Positions 28,481 through 37,470 of a DNA stretch of 52,314 bases are shown piece after piece (positions within the stretch are counted from its first letter, which is position 1; the number at the start of each line of letters is the position of its first letter). The notes under the pieces were generated by a model that saw nothing but the letters and a program-made list of their open reading frames with translations, did not search any database and had not been told where the DNA came from. Position numbers and translations under genes: made by a program. The stretch is from Nesterenkonia salmonea (GTDB lineage: Bacteria > Actinomycetota > Actinomycetes > Actinomycetales > Micrococcaceae), in contig NZ_VAVZ01000024.1 of the NCBI RefSeq assembly GCF_005771525.1, positions 1 through 52,314 of the forward strand, given 5' to 3'.

Positions 28481-29186
28481 GGTCGCTCCTGCTGTGTCTT
28501 CTTCTCCGGACTGCGAATACTGCAGCACCGATAGTCAGGATGCCCAGGACGGCTAGTGCGGCTTCGGCGCGGAATCCCGGTTCGAACCCGTAGGCGCCCA
28601 GCGCGACGTAGCTGGCCGTGCCGGGAATGATTCCCAGCGCGGTGCCGGCAATGTAGGGCCACCAGCCGACTGAGGTCAGTCCGGCTGAGTAGTTGATCGC
28701 GGTGAACGGCAGCACTGGGATGAGCCGTACGCCTGCGACTGTTGCGAAGCCGTGCCCGCGCAGCACCTCATCCACCCGGGACACCCTGGCGCCGGTAAAG
28801 CGTTCTACAGCGGCCCGGCCTAGGAGGCGCCCGAGCCAAAACGATCCCGCTGCGCCCACAACGGCCGCGATGTACACGGTGAGCAGACCTGGCCCGAATC
28901 CGAAGATCACGCCTGCGGCAATGGAGAGCACATTCTTGGGAACCGGCGCCAAGGTGAGGACGGCGTACCCGATGCCGAAACCGGCCGGCCCCCACCACCC
29001 GATTTCTGCGATCACGCTCCGCAGCTGCTCCACCGAAGGCGTGGGGAGCGCCAGAGCAAGTGCCGTGAAGATACCGACGGCCACGATGAGCGCCGCGGCC
29101 TTCACGATGACTACCTTGCGGGAATCCTGTGGTTTTCTGGCGTCTGAGGTCCCTACCGTGCCGCTCGAATCCCCCGGACCTTCCAC
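28473..29186 (-). CDS. TVP38/TMEM64 (VTT-domain) membrane protein
   Basis: About 237 aa if GTG 29186 is used; the start is uncertain because no clear ribosome site is visible, and the frame is open to 29318. The VTT/SNARE-associated core has APVPKNVLSIAAGVIFGFG, the GSFWLGRLLGRAAVERF amphipathic segment and RLIPVLPFTAINYSAGLT. Members are integral membrane proteins linked to lipid scrambling or flipping in the DedA/VTT superfamily. Its overlap with a phospholipid-synthesis gene agrees with a lipid role. Confidence 0.88.
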   Translation of the reverse strand: MEGPGDSSGTVGTSDARKPQDSRKVVIVKAAALIVAVGIFTALALALPTPSVEQLRSVIAEIGWWGPAGFGIGYAVLTLAPVPKNVLSIAAGVIFGFGPGLLTVYIAAVVGAAGSFWLGRLLGRAAVERFTGARVSRVDEVLRGHGFATVAGVRLIPVLPFTAINYSAGLTSVGWWPYIAGTALGIIPGTASYVALGAYGFEPGFRAEAALAVLGILTIGAAVFAVRRRRHSRSDHV

Positions 29187-29332
29187 ATACTGAGCGTACT
29201 GGAACCGAGGGCCGCTGAACTGGACTGGGCCTCCTGGTCCAGCGCATCCCACCCTCCGGCTAGACCTGACCTGCGGCGTTTCCGGCGCAACAGCCGAACG
29301 CCAGGACCACCCAAGCATGGTTTAGTGGACTC

Positions 29333-30421
29333 ATGCCCACGCGCATCGCATCCATCGGCACCGCAGTTCCCGAGACCTCCGTGTCCCAGGACAATCTGCG
29401 CGATTTCTTCGCAGAGCAACCCGGCCGAGACAGGCTCGCCCGCCGCTATATCACCGCCGCGTTCGACGCCGCCGGCATCCAGAACCGGCATACTGCACTC
29501 ACCGGCCTGGGCGGCACACCCGACGGGGTGTTCATCGCCGAGGACAGAACCCTGCTGAAACCCACCACGGGCACACGGAACGCGCTCTACCGCGAGGTGG
29601 CGCCCATAGTGGCAGCCAGTGCGTCACGCTCAGCCGTGGCGGAGGCCGATATTGAAGCTGAGCAGATCACCCACCTGATCACCGTGTCCTGCACCGGGTT
29701 CTTCGCCCCAGGAATCGACTACCGCCTCATCCGAGACCTCGGACTGTCCCCCACGGTGGAGCGCAGCCATTTGGGCTTCATCGGCTGTGCCGCCGCCCTG
29801 CCCGCGCTGCGGCTCGCTACACAGATCACCGAGGCCCGGCCGCATGCCGTGGTGCTGGTGGTCTGCATTGAGCTGTGCTCCCTTCACGTGCGGGACAGTT
29901 CCGACCCGGAGCAGATCGTTGCCTCCTCCGTATTCGCCGATGGTGCCGCAGCCGCTGTTGTCACCGCCGAGGAGCAGGTGGGGCGCCCCGGCGGAGTCCA
30001 CATGGATCGGTTTGCCTCAGCCCTCACCAACGAAGGCGAATCGGACATGGTGTGGACGATCGGCGATCACGGATTCGAAATGACGCTCTCCGCCGAGGTC
30101 CCGCGCATCATCGGACGTGAAATCCGGCAGGCAGTCGACACCTTTCTGGGCGGTCACCAACCACCAGAGACATGGGCTGTGCACCCTGGCGGACGCAGTG
30201 TGCTGGACCGGGTGGAGAAAGGCCTGCACCTGCCGCCGGAGGCTCTGGCCGCGTCACGGTCTGTCCTGCGCGACTACGGCAATATGTCCAGCGCCACCAT
30301 CCTGTTCATCCTGCGCCAGATGATGGCTGATCCCGATGTCACCGGGAGCATCGCTGCTTTGGCGTTCGGCCCAGGACTGACCGTAGAGTCCGCCCTGCTG
30401 CACAAGATCCCCTCCAACTGA
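29333..30421 (+). CDS. type III polyketide synthase (alkylresorcinol/SrsA-like)
   Basis: 362 aa. Catalytic triad of the chalcone-synthase fold: Cys in FIGCAAALPALR, His in WAVHPGGRSVLD, Asn in DYGNMSSATILF. The enzyme extends a starter acyl-CoA with malonyl-CoA units and cyclises the product. The next two genes are a methyltransferase and an FAD hydroxylase, the same order as Streptomyces griseus srsABC, which makes methoxylated alkylresorcinol/hydroquinone phenolic lipids for the membrane. Product inferred from synteny. Confidence 0.9.
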   Translation: MPTRIASIGTAVPETSVSQDNLRDFFAEQPGRDRLARRYITAAFDAAGIQNRHTALTGLGGTPDGVFIAEDRTLLKPTTGTRNALYREVAPIVAASASRSAVAEADIEAEQITHLITVSCTGFFAPGIDYRLIRDLGLSPTVERSHLGFIGCAAALPALRLATQITEARPHAVVLVVCIELCSLHVRDSSDPEQIVASSVFADGAAAAVVTAEEQVGRPGGVHMDRFASALTNEGESDMVWTIGDHGFEMTLSAEVPRIIGREIRQAVDTFLGGHQPPETWAVHPGGRSVLDRVEKGLHLPPEALAASRSVLRDYGNMSSATILFILRQMMADPDVTGSIAALAFGPGLTVESALLHKIPSN

Positions 30422-30429
30422 GGCGCCCC

Positions 30430-31122
30430 ATGGACTTGTCGACGCGCGATGAGCACCTCCGCGAACTCATGGACGACCACAACTGCGACCCGCAGCGCCT
30501 CGCCGCGACCCTGCGACGGTTCGGACTGGTCAACAAAATGGTCTCCGGCTGGGGCACGATCTACCGCACCCGGCTGAAGAAGATCCTGGTGGGTCTGGGA
30601 CGCCCAGCGCGGGTGCTCGACCTCGGCTCCGGCGGCGGTGACGTCATCGCGCACCTCGCCGCCTTCACCCGCCGTGACGGGCTGGAAGTGGAGTGGACTG
30701 GTGCTGATCCGGACCCCAGAGCGCACGACGTCGCCTCCCGCGCCCAGGTGCCCAACAGCACCTTCCTATGTGCTGACGCAGACGAGCTTCTGGCGCAGGG
30801 GCGGTCGTTTGACCTGGTGATCTCCAATCATGTTCTGCACCACCTGGAGCCTGAGGAGCTGATCAGCTTCACCGAGGCATCCCGTCAGTTGGCGAAGACG
30901 GCGGCGCTGCACAATGACATCGCCCGCAGCCGGCTCGCCTACGGCCTCTACAGTGTGGGCATCGCGCCCCTGGCCCCAGGCACATTCCTGCGGGTGGACG
31001 GGCTGCGTTCCATCAGGCGCAGCTACCGCGCAGTAGAACTCAGCACCGCCCTGGGAGATGACTGGAGTGTCACCTCACCTGCGGCCTTCCGGCTCCTAGC
31101 CCAAGGGCCAGGCCGTGCCTGA
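30430..31122 (+). CDS. SAM-dependent methyltransferase of the type III PKS operon (SrsB-like position)
   Basis: 230 aa, 8 bp after the PKS stop. SAM motif I VLDLGSGGGDVIAHL, acidic GADPDPRAHD, post-motif ISNHVLHHLEPEEL. An N-terminal helical lid has MDDHNCDPQRL. Expected to O-methylate the phenolic lipid made by the PKS; this follows from position rather than a diagnostic motif. The 3' end overlaps the FAD gene by 8 bp. Confidence 0.85.
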   Translation: MDLSTRDEHLRELMDDHNCDPQRLAATLRRFGLVNKMVSGWGTIYRTRLKKILVGLGRPARVLDLGSGGGDVIAHLAAFTRRDGLEVEWTGADPDPRAHDVASRAQVPNSTFLCADADELLAQGRSFDLVISNHVLHHLEPEELISFTEASRQLAKTAALHNDIARSRLAYGLYSVGIAPLAPGTFLRVDGLRSIRRSYRAVELSTALGDDWSVTSPAAFRLLAQGPGRA

Positions 31123-32242
31123 GGTCATCGTCATCGGAGCCGGGCCGGTGGGACTGCTGCTGGCTGCTGAGCTGAACAGCCGCGGTATCGGCGTCGAACT
31201 CTTGGAATCCCGGGAGCAGGCAGGTCCTGGCAGCCGAGCCATCGGCATCCACCCTCCCACCCTGGCGGCACTGGAGAGCTCCGGGATCACCGACCAGCTG
31301 CTGCAGCACGCAGTGCGGGTTGGCCGCGGGGAAGCCCGGTCCCAGGGCCGTCTCCTTGGTGCGGTGGGCTTCAACGAGTTGCGCACCCGGTTCCCGTTCG
31401 TGGCGACCCTGCCGCAGGAAACCACCGAGCAGATCCTCACAGCAGCAGCACCCGCAGCGCAGCGCGGAGTGACGGTCGCTGGAATCTCGCAGAGCGAGCA
31501 TCAGGTGCAGCTGCAGACCTCAGCCGGTGAGCGCGGTGCGCCGATTGTGGTGATCGCAGGGGGTGCACGGTCCCGGTCCCTGGTGTACCGAGAGCCCCAG
31601 GCCCGAAGCTACCCGGACCGGTACTTGATGGTGGATGCACCCGTTGCTGCAGAAGACGACACCAGCACTGCGGTGATCCACCTCGACGAAGGGGGCGTGT
31701 TGGAGTCTTTCCCACTGCCAGGAGGCCGCCGGAGGTTCGTGACCTGGGATTCACCAGAGGCAGACAAGGATCCGGCAGCGCAACACTCGCGCATGGAACG
31801 AGCATTGGCGGTGCACGGCCAGCCGCTGGAAGGGACCCCCGCAAGGTTCGCAGTACGCGGGTTCGGGGTGCGACGGTTTGTGGCCCCGAGCCTACGCAAT
31901 GGACGGGTCGTGGTCATTGGTGATGCCGCCCATGAGGTGAGCCCCATCGGCGGGCAGGGAATGAACCTGGGGTTGCTCGACGCCGCCACACTGGCCCCGC
32001 TGCTGAGCGAATGGGTCCGGTCGGGTCACGCCCCTGAGACGCAGCTGCGCCACTGGGAACGGGCTCGTGTGAGCTCTGCCCGCCGCGCCGCCTCCATGGC
32101 GGGGCTCAACACGCGGCTGGGGCGCGCTGCCTCTCCAGGTCTCAACACGCTGCGCAGCAACCTGGTGCAGCTGATGCTCGGCCCCGGTCCGGGAAGGCTG
32201 CTGACCCGCGCCTATGCCATGGGGTTCGACCACCACGCCTAG
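31115..32242 (+). CDS. FAD-dependent aromatic hydroxylase (SrsC-like position)
   Basis: 375 aa from GTG 31115. FAD-binding GxGxxG at the start (VIVIGAGPVGLLLAAEL) and the GD motif VVVIGDAAHEVSPIGGQGMN near residue 270 define the PHBH/UbiH-type flavoprotein monooxygenases. Predicted to hydroxylate the ring of the methylated alkylresorcinol, as SrsC does in Streptomyces. Ends 21 bp before the convergent UbiA gene. Confidence 0.87.
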   Translation: MPEVIVIGAGPVGLLLAAELNSRGIGVELLESREQAGPGSRAIGIHPPTLAALESSGITDQLLQHAVRVGRGEARSQGRLLGAVGFNELRTRFPFVATLPQETTEQILTAAAPAAQRGVTVAGISQSEHQVQLQTSAGERGAPIVVIAGGARSRSLVYREPQARSYPDRYLMVDAPVAAEDDTSTAVIHLDEGGVLESFPLPGGRRRFVTWDSPEADKDPAAQHSRMERALAVHGQPLEGTPARFAVRGFGVRRFVAPSLRNGRVVVIGDAAHEVSPIGGQGMNLGLLDAATLAPLLSEWVRSGHAPETQLRHWERARVSSARRAASMAGLNTRLGRAASPGLNTLRSNLVQLMLGPGPGRLLTRAYAMGFDHHA

Positions 32243-32263
32243 ACCACGCTTGGCTGCGAGCGC

Positions 32264-33121
32264 TCACCCGGTGAGCGAACCACCCGATGCCACCAATTGC
32301 GCGGCGAGCACGAAGGCAGCGAGCATGACCAGCCGGAACAACACTCTGCCGGAACGGCCAGCGCGCACCATGACCACCGTCGCCACAGCCAAGAGGGCGA
32401 CGACGCCGAAGAACATCCACGCCAGCACTGGGACATCTGCCGGGTTGCCCTGGCTGGGTCCCAGCGCCACTGCCAACCCGCCGATGATGACCGCTGCGGC
32501 TGCCAGCCGGGCGGAGGCGGGGCCGCCGATCCGGTGAGGCAGACCGCGGATGCCGGTGCGGGCGTCGTCGTCCAGGTCTGGGAGCACATTCGTCAGGTGC
32601 AGCGCTGCCCCTAGTGCGGCACCCGCAAGCCACGCCCATGGCGCAGCGAACTGCGGCTGCGCGGAAGCCACAGTGGCCAGGGAGGGGAAGAGCCCGAAGC
32701 TGAACAGGTACGGCAGGATCGACCACCACGTGGCCTTCAGCCCCAGGTTGTAGCTCCACGCGGAGACGATGAACGCCGCATGGGCCACCAGCAGGCCCAC
32801 CCCTAAGGGCGCAGAGAGCGCGAGGGCGGCGACCAGCATGGCCCCAGCCCCAACCCATGCGGTGCGCACGCTGATGTCCCCGCAGGCAATGGGTTTGTCT
32901 GTCCTGCCGACGGCACGGTCGCGGTCAGCATCCAGGGCATCATTGGATATCCCAACTGAGAGCTGGCCAGCGAACACTGCGGACCCCAGCAGTGCGATTC
33001 GCCCAGGGCTCACACCGCTGGCGATCGCTAATCCGGCGGCCAAAGCGGTCACCACCAGGGTGGGGCCCGGATGCGAGGACCTCCACAGACCGCTCACAAG
33101 ACGCACAGCCACCGCCACCAT
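32264..33121 (-). CDS. UbiA-family prenyltransferase
   Basis: 285 aa, eight to nine membrane helices. Both Asp-rich diphosphate-binding motifs are intact: NDALDADRDRAVGRTDKP (about 60) and NVLPDLDDDARTG (about 178). UbiA enzymes transfer polyprenyl chains to aromatic or other acceptors in the membrane. Convergent with the srs-like operon, so a role in prenylating its phenolic product is an attractive inference. A role in unrelated quinone or heme pathways is possible. Confidence 0.88.
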   Translation of the reverse strand: MVAVAVRLVSGLWRSSHPGPTLVVTALAAGLAIASGVSPGRIALLGSAVFAGQLSVGISNDALDADRDRAVGRTDKPIACGDISVRTAWVGAGAMLVAALALSAPLGVGLLVAHAAFIVSAWSYNLGLKATWWSILPYLFSFGLFPSLATVASAQPQFAAPWAWLAGAALGAALHLTNVLPDLDDDARTGIRGLPHRIGGPASARLAAAAVIIGGLAVALGPSQGNPADVPVLAWMFFGVVALLAVATVVMVRAGRSGRVLFRLVMLAAFVLAAQLVASGGSLTG

Positions 33122-33222
33122 GGAGCCAGTCTCTCATTGCTTGCGCAGAGGCTCTGCAGGTGGACACCGATGAGAGGATGTCACACAACGACCAGGTCAG
33201 CCGATAGTAGGACAGTAGGTTT

Positions 33223-34947
33223 ATGACGGACCGATCCACTCTAGAAAGCACACTGCTTTCCCTCGACGGGCGCGGTTACGGTGGGTATAAGAAGATCGCG
33301 GGCACCCACCAGCTGGGGGCATTCACACTGAATGTGGACAAGGTTCAGGTCGACCCTTTCGCTCCGCCCTCCCTCATGCGGATCAGCGTCCCACGGACCG
33401 AGGCCGGACTCCCTGAGCACCTGGTATCCGACCGTTCTGGACGCACTGCGGTGGGCGATTTCATCACCCGGGCCTTCGCGGATGCCGTGCGGAGCCGCTC
33501 CGCGCAGTCTGACAGTGGACGCAGGAGCCCGGTGAGCATCGGGGCCCCGGGGCAGCAGGTACTGGAACGCTCCAGTGTTCTGATCACCGAGGAGTCAGTG
33601 GAGGCTCGGATCGCGGTGGAGCTTCCCGCGGCGGGCCGCAAAGCCCTGGGGAGGAAGGCCGCACGCCTGCTCAGCCAGGAGCTTCCCGATATTGCCTCCG
33701 CCGCTCTGCTCCACGGCTCGCTGAATCACCAAGCCCTAGAGGACCATGTTCGGCTCTACCGGGATCAGCGGTACCTGCGCGGCCAGTTGGTTCAGGAGCA
33801 CCTGGTGGCCTTCGTGGGCGACGGCGCTGTCCTGGCCCGCCGCTCCGGGAACTCCGATAAGCCCCTGGACCACGGGGTCGTAGAGTTCTCCAGCCCCGAA
33901 ACACTGCGCACGCGCTTCACCCTGCCCAGCGGCCGCGAGGTCACCGGTATGGGCGTACCCGAGGGGGTGACCGTGATCGTCGGTGGCGGGTACCACGGCA
34001 AATCGACGCTGCTGCGGGCCATGGAACGCGGCGTCTACCCGCATATTGCCGGTGACGGTCGCGAATGGGTCATCACCCGTGAAGATGCGGTCTCCATCAG
34101 GGCAGAGGACGGCAGAGCCGTGACAGGTGTCGATATTTCACCATTCATCTCTGGTCTGCCATCAGGCACAGATACTGCGGACTTCAGCACTGCCAATGCC
34201 TCCGGATCGACCTCGCAGGCGGCGAACCTTGTGGAGGCAGTGGAGGCGGGCGCGTCAGCACTGCTCATTGATGAGGACACCTCCGCGACCAACTTCATGA
34301 TCCGCGATGAGCGGATGCGCCAGCTCATTCCCGCTGACCGGGAACCCATCACACCGTTTGTGGAGCGGGTCCGCCCCCTGTTCACCGAAAGAGGGGTCTC
34401 CACAGTGCTGGTAGCAGGAGGATCCGGCGCGTTCTTCGATGTAGCCGACCATGTGATCGCTCTGCAGGACTACACCCTGCGCGAGGTCACTGAACGCGCT
34501 CGCAGTATCGCGGCCGAATATGCCAGCGCCGCGAGTAACACCCAGCAGCCGGATCATGAGAGCCCTCGGGCTCCGATCTTCTCCACCGCCGGAAGCCGCA
34601 GGCTCGACTCTGATTCCCTGCGCGCGTCGGGGAAGACCAAGCCGGCCCGGGCCAAAGGCCGGGACACTGTGCAGTTCGGCAAGGAAATGATTGACCTGGC
34701 TGCCCTGGCCCAGGTGGTCGACTCAGCACAGACGGAAGCGGTCGCCAAGATTCTGGACCGACTCGCCGAAGCCGTTGACGGCACCCAGAGTGTCCATGAG
34801 GTGGTCCGGGAAATTCTCCGGAAAGTGGATGACCACGGTCTTGACGTGCTCTCCCCGCACCGCGGCCATCCGGGCCATCTCGCCAGGCCGCGACCTCATG
34901 AGGTGCACGCTGCCCTGAACCGCTACCGAGGGCTGAGCCTGTCCTGA
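33223..34947 (+). CDS. ABC-class predicted ATPase (COG3044 family)
   Basis: 574 aa. N-terminal ~180 residues form the family-specific domain (RGYGGYKKIAGTH, DPFAPPSLMRI). Unusual Walker A VGGGYHGKSTLLRAMERGVYPH; Walker B-like ALLIDEDTSATNFMIRD; TVLVAGGSGAFFDVADHVI near the switch region. The family has only been named as a predicted ABC-class ATPase, with an RNA-binding relative in trypanosomes. No transporter partner. The C-terminal ~120 residues carry an extra Ser/Lys-rich linker and helical segment. Monocistronic; terminator follows. Confidence 0.85.
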   Translation: MTDRSTLESTLLSLDGRGYGGYKKIAGTHQLGAFTLNVDKVQVDPFAPPSLMRISVPRTEAGLPEHLVSDRSGRTAVGDFITRAFADAVRSRSAQSDSGRRSPVSIGAPGQQVLERSSVLITEESVEARIAVELPAAGRKALGRKAARLLSQELPDIASAALLHGSLNHQALEDHVRLYRDQRYLRGQLVQEHLVAFVGDGAVLARRSGNSDKPLDHGVVEFSSPETLRTRFTLPSGREVTGMGVPEGVTVIVGGGYHGKSTLLRAMERGVYPHIAGDGREWVITREDAVSIRAEDGRAVTGVDISPFISGLPSGTDTADFSTANASGSTSQAANLVEAVEAGASALLIDEDTSATNFMIRDERMRQLIPADREPITPFVERVRPLFTERGVSTVLVAGGSGAFFDVADHVIALQDYTLREVTERARSIAAEYASAASNTQQPDHESPRAPIFSTAGSRRLDSDSLRASGKTKPARAKGRDTVQFGKEMIDLAALAQVVDSAQTEAVAKILDRLAEAVDGTQSVHEVVREILRKVDDHGLDVLSPHRGHPGHLARPRPHEVHAALNRYRGLSLS

Positions 34948-34956
34948 TCCGGCATA

Positions 34957-34995
34957 CGAGTGGCCCCGCAGGAGACATTCCCACGGGGCCACTCG
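34957..34995. terminator. bidirectional hairpin between convergent genes
   Basis: CGAGTGGCCCCG and CGGGGCCACTCG form a 12-bp perfect stem with a 15-base loop between the ATPase stop (34947) and the CsbD stop (35011). No long T tract on either side. Confidence 0.7.
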
Positions 34996-35010
34996 AGAGG
35001 AATCAGCCGA

Positions 35011-35193
35011 TCAGTCGGTGATGTCCTTGGCGGCGTCCTTCGTTTTCTCCCCAGCCTGCTTGGCCTCAGCCTTCTTCTTCTGCATCATGCCTTCAGCCTG
35101 GGTCTCCTTGTCTCCGGTCACCTTGCCCACGGTCTCTTTCCCCGCGCCGGCTGCTTTCTCTGCTGCATTGCTGATCTTGTCTGCTGCGCTCAT
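35011..35193 (-). CDS. CsbD-family stress protein
   Basis: 60 aa, very polar and Ala/Lys/Glu-rich (MSAADKISNAAEKAAGAGK, GDKETQAEG), matching the CsbD helical-bundle family induced by general stress in many bacteria. AAAGGA ribosome site before ATG 35193. It lies 66 bp downstream of an Asp23 gene and probably shares its stress promoter. Confidence 0.88.
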   Translation of the reverse strand: MSAADKISNAAEKAAGAGKETVGKVTGDKETQAEGMMQKKKAEAKQAGEKTKDAAKDITD

Positions 35194-35259
35194 GATCAGA
35201 TGTCCTTTCTATGTCTTGAGTGTTTTTCTTTCCACAGGGTGTGGTCTTTGGGGTGCGGC

Positions 35260-35772
35260 TCAGGCCAGTTCGTGCCCGGAACCGCGGGGGGCGTCGTCTT
35301 CCTCGGGAAGGTGCACGTCGGCGACGCTGATGTTGACTTCCACCACCTCAAGACCGGTTCCGTGCTCCACGGACCGGATGACGTTGCGGCGAATGTTTTC
35401 CGCGACCTCAACGATCGATGCGCCGTACTCCACGATGACGGTGAGATCGATGGCTGCCTGGCGTTCGCCCTTCTCCACCGAAACGCCTCCGCTGACCTGG
35501 GTCTGAGAACCTGGGATCCGCTCGGAGATGGCATCGAATGTGCGCCGGGCGATATTGCCCATCGAGTGCACACCCGGTACCTCGCGCGCCGCAATCCCGG
35601 CGAGCTTCTGCACCACGGTCTCTTCCACTGTGGTGGAGCCCTGTTCTGTCACCAAGGGGCTGCGAACCGCTTCAGCCCGCTGCTTCCGAGTCAGTTCAGC
35701 GCTCTGGCTTGTGCCTGCAGCACCGTTGGTGGACTGACCGGTCTTCTGTGCAGCTGAGGTGTTCTCAGTCAT
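35260..35772 (-). CDS. Asp23/Gls24 family envelope stress protein, copy A
   Basis: 170 aa from ATG 35772 with GGAG ribosome site. A polar N-terminal ~40 residues precede the Asp23 domain (TTVEETVVQKLAGIAAREVP, GVHSMGN, VIVEYGASIVEVAENIR, VVEVNISVADVHLP). Asp23 proteins are abundant soluble proteins tethered to the membrane by AmaP-type partners. Compared with copy B (38498-38992) the last ~133 residues differ at roughly 17 positions, while third-codon positions differ widely. Transcribed from an ECF-type promoter at 35856-35884. Confidence 0.93.
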   Translation of the reverse strand: MTENTSAAQKTGQSTNGAAGTSQSAELTRKQRAEAVRSPLVTEQGSTTVEETVVQKLAGIAAREVPGVHSMGNIARRTFDAISERIPGSQTQVSGGVSVEKGERQAAIDLTVIVEYGASIVEVAENIRRNVIRSVEHGTGLEVVEVNISVADVHLPEEDDAPRGSGHELA

Positions 35773-35855
35773 TCCTGTCTCCTTCAGAATCCGACAGCGC
35801 CGCTGAGGCGCCTCAATGGTTGTAGAAGCTCTATCCCGTCGGGCTAGACACAAAC

Positions 35856-35884
35856 TAAGACGCACCAGCGCAGGGATCCTCACG
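35856..35884 (-). promoter_or_regulatory. ECF-type promoter of Asp23 copy A
   Basis: On the minus strand CGTGAGGAT (35884-35876), 12 bases, then GCGTCTTA (35863-35856). The same two boxes with the same 12-base gap precede Asp23 copy B (38394-38422), and both sites are preceded by GCAGAAAA-TTCT. The GCGTC -10 is typical of ECF sigma promoters. The box pair falls 84-112 bases before the start codon. Confidence 0.65.
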
Positions 35885-35944
35885 GTCTTGTGCGAGAGAA
35901 TTTTCTGCGGCTCTGCGCAAGGTCCGGCGATTAGGCTCCTACGT

Positions 35945-37459
35945 ATGGATCTTCAGAAGCACTCCGACGCCGCGACCGCTGCCAATACCCACAGCTTCAC
36001 CGTGACCTGCCCCTTTGACGGCACCGAGGTGGGACGGCTGGCGAGGTCAACACCGGATCAGATCGACGACGCCTTCACCTCCGCGCGCATGGCACAGCGG
36101 CACTGGGCGCAGGTGCCGGTGGATGAGCGACTGAAGGTGATCAGCCGTTTCGCGGATCGGGTGGCGGAGCATCACGATGAGCTGCTGGACCTGGCCCAAC
36201 GCGAAACGGGCAAGGCGCGTATCAGCGCAGCAGAAGAGCTGGCAGATATTGGGCTGTGGACGAACTACCTGGTCGGCCACGGAGCTGCAGCACTGCGCAC
36301 CAAACAGCGGCAGGGCGGGTTTCCCCTTCTGACGACGACGTATGAGCGGCGGGTGCCCCTCGGTGTGGTGGGAGTGATCACCCCGTGGAACTATCCTCTG
36401 ACTCTGCCCATGACTGACTCGCTTCCTGCGCTGCTGGCGGGCAACGGCGTCGTGCTCAAACCTGATGAGCAGACCTCGCACACTGCTCTGCGGCTGGTGG
36501 ACCTGCTCCGCGAGGCAGGGCTGCCGGAGGATCTGCTCCGCGTGGTCTTGGGGTCCGGTGATGAGGCCGGGGCCGCGGTGGTGGACCGGGCAGATTATGT
36601 GATGTTCACCGGGTCTACCGCCACCGGAAGGGTGGTTGCTCAGCGCTGCGCGCAGCGACTGATCGGTTTCTCCGGGGAGCTTGGAGGCAAGAACCCCATG
36701 CTGATTCTGGAGGACGCTAACGTCTCCCAAGCGGCCAATGCGGCAGTCAATTCCTGCTTCGCCAACACCGGTCAGCTATGCATGAGCATCGAGCGGATCT
36801 ACATTCACTCCTCACAGTGGGAGGAGTTCACAGCGGCGCTGCTGAAACGGGTTCGGGCCCTCAAGCTGGGCGCCGGTCTGACCTGGAAAGCCGATGTGGG
36901 AAGCCTGGTGGGCCCAGCGCAGCTGGAAAGAATCGCCGACCATGTGGACGAGGCGGTCGAGGCCGGAGCGCAGGTACTTGCAGGCGGCCGAGCCCGCCCA
37001 GACATCGGTCCCTACTTCTATGAGCCCACCGTGCTCACCGGGGTCACGGAGGGGATGCGAGTCCACCGCGAGGAGACCTTCGGCCCCGTGGTGAGCTTGT
37101 ACCGGGTGGACAGTGAAGAGGAGGCCATCGCGGCCGCCAATGACACCGAATACGGCCTACTGGCAAGCGTCTGGTCCAAGCAGCGCGGCGACGAGGTCGC
37201 TCAACAGCTCAGGGCCGGCAGTGTGAACATCAACGATGGACACACAGCAGCTTGGGCGTCTATGGACGCGCCTATGGGCGGGTTCGGCCAGTCTGGAATC
37301 GGCCGCAGACATGGCCGGGAGGGCATCACGAAATACACCGAAGCTCAGACGGTCGCCCGTCAGCGGCTGGCCCCTGTGGCGCGCATCCCCGGCGTTTCAC
37401 AGAAACGGTGGGCGCAGATGATGATGAGAGGAGTCCGCACGCTCAGGAGCATCAGATAG
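35945..37459 (+). CDS. gabD: succinate-semialdehyde dehydrogenase (aldehyde dehydrogenase superfamily)
   Basis: 504 aa from ATG 35945; an open frame upstream lies opposite the Asp23 promoter and is not used. ALDH hallmarks: VGVITPWNYPLTLPM, FTGSTATGR (cofactor), catalytic Glu in GELGGKNPM and catalytic Cys in NTGQLCMSIERI, and the ETFGPVV box. The C-terminal ~35 residues (RLAPVARIPGVSQKRW) extend beyond the core as in actinobacterial GabD2-like enzymes. Probably oxidises succinate semialdehyde or another aldehyde with NAD(P). No GABA aminotransferase is nearby; an SDR gene follows at 12 bp. Confidence 0.87.
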   Translation: MDLQKHSDAATAANTHSFTVTCPFDGTEVGRLARSTPDQIDDAFTSARMAQRHWAQVPVDERLKVISRFADRVAEHHDELLDLAQRETGKARISAAEELADIGLWTNYLVGHGAAALRTKQRQGGFPLLTTTYERRVPLGVVGVITPWNYPLTLPMTDSLPALLAGNGVVLKPDEQTSHTALRLVDLLREAGLPEDLLRVVLGSGDEAGAAVVDRADYVMFTGSTATGRVVAQRCAQRLIGFSGELGGKNPMLILEDANVSQAANAAVNSCFANTGQLCMSIERIYIHSSQWEEFTAALLKRVRALKLGAGLTWKADVGSLVGPAQLERIADHVDEAVEAGAQVLAGGRARPDIGPYFYEPTVLTGVTEGMRVHREETFGPVVSLYRVDSEEEAIAAANDTEYGLLASVWSKQRGDEVAQQLRAGSVNINDGHTAAWASMDAPMGGFGQSGIGRRHGREGITKYTEAQTVARQRLAPVARIPGVSQKRWAQMMMRGVRTLRSIR

Positions 37460-37470
37460 CATGTCCGATC

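Noticed and set aside
32261-32277. Perfect 17-bp palindrome CGCTCACC-C-GGTGAGCG containing the same half-site as the polyol operators
   Set aside because: It spans the UbiA stop codon between convergent genes, not a promoter; more likely a small terminator hairpin or coincidence.
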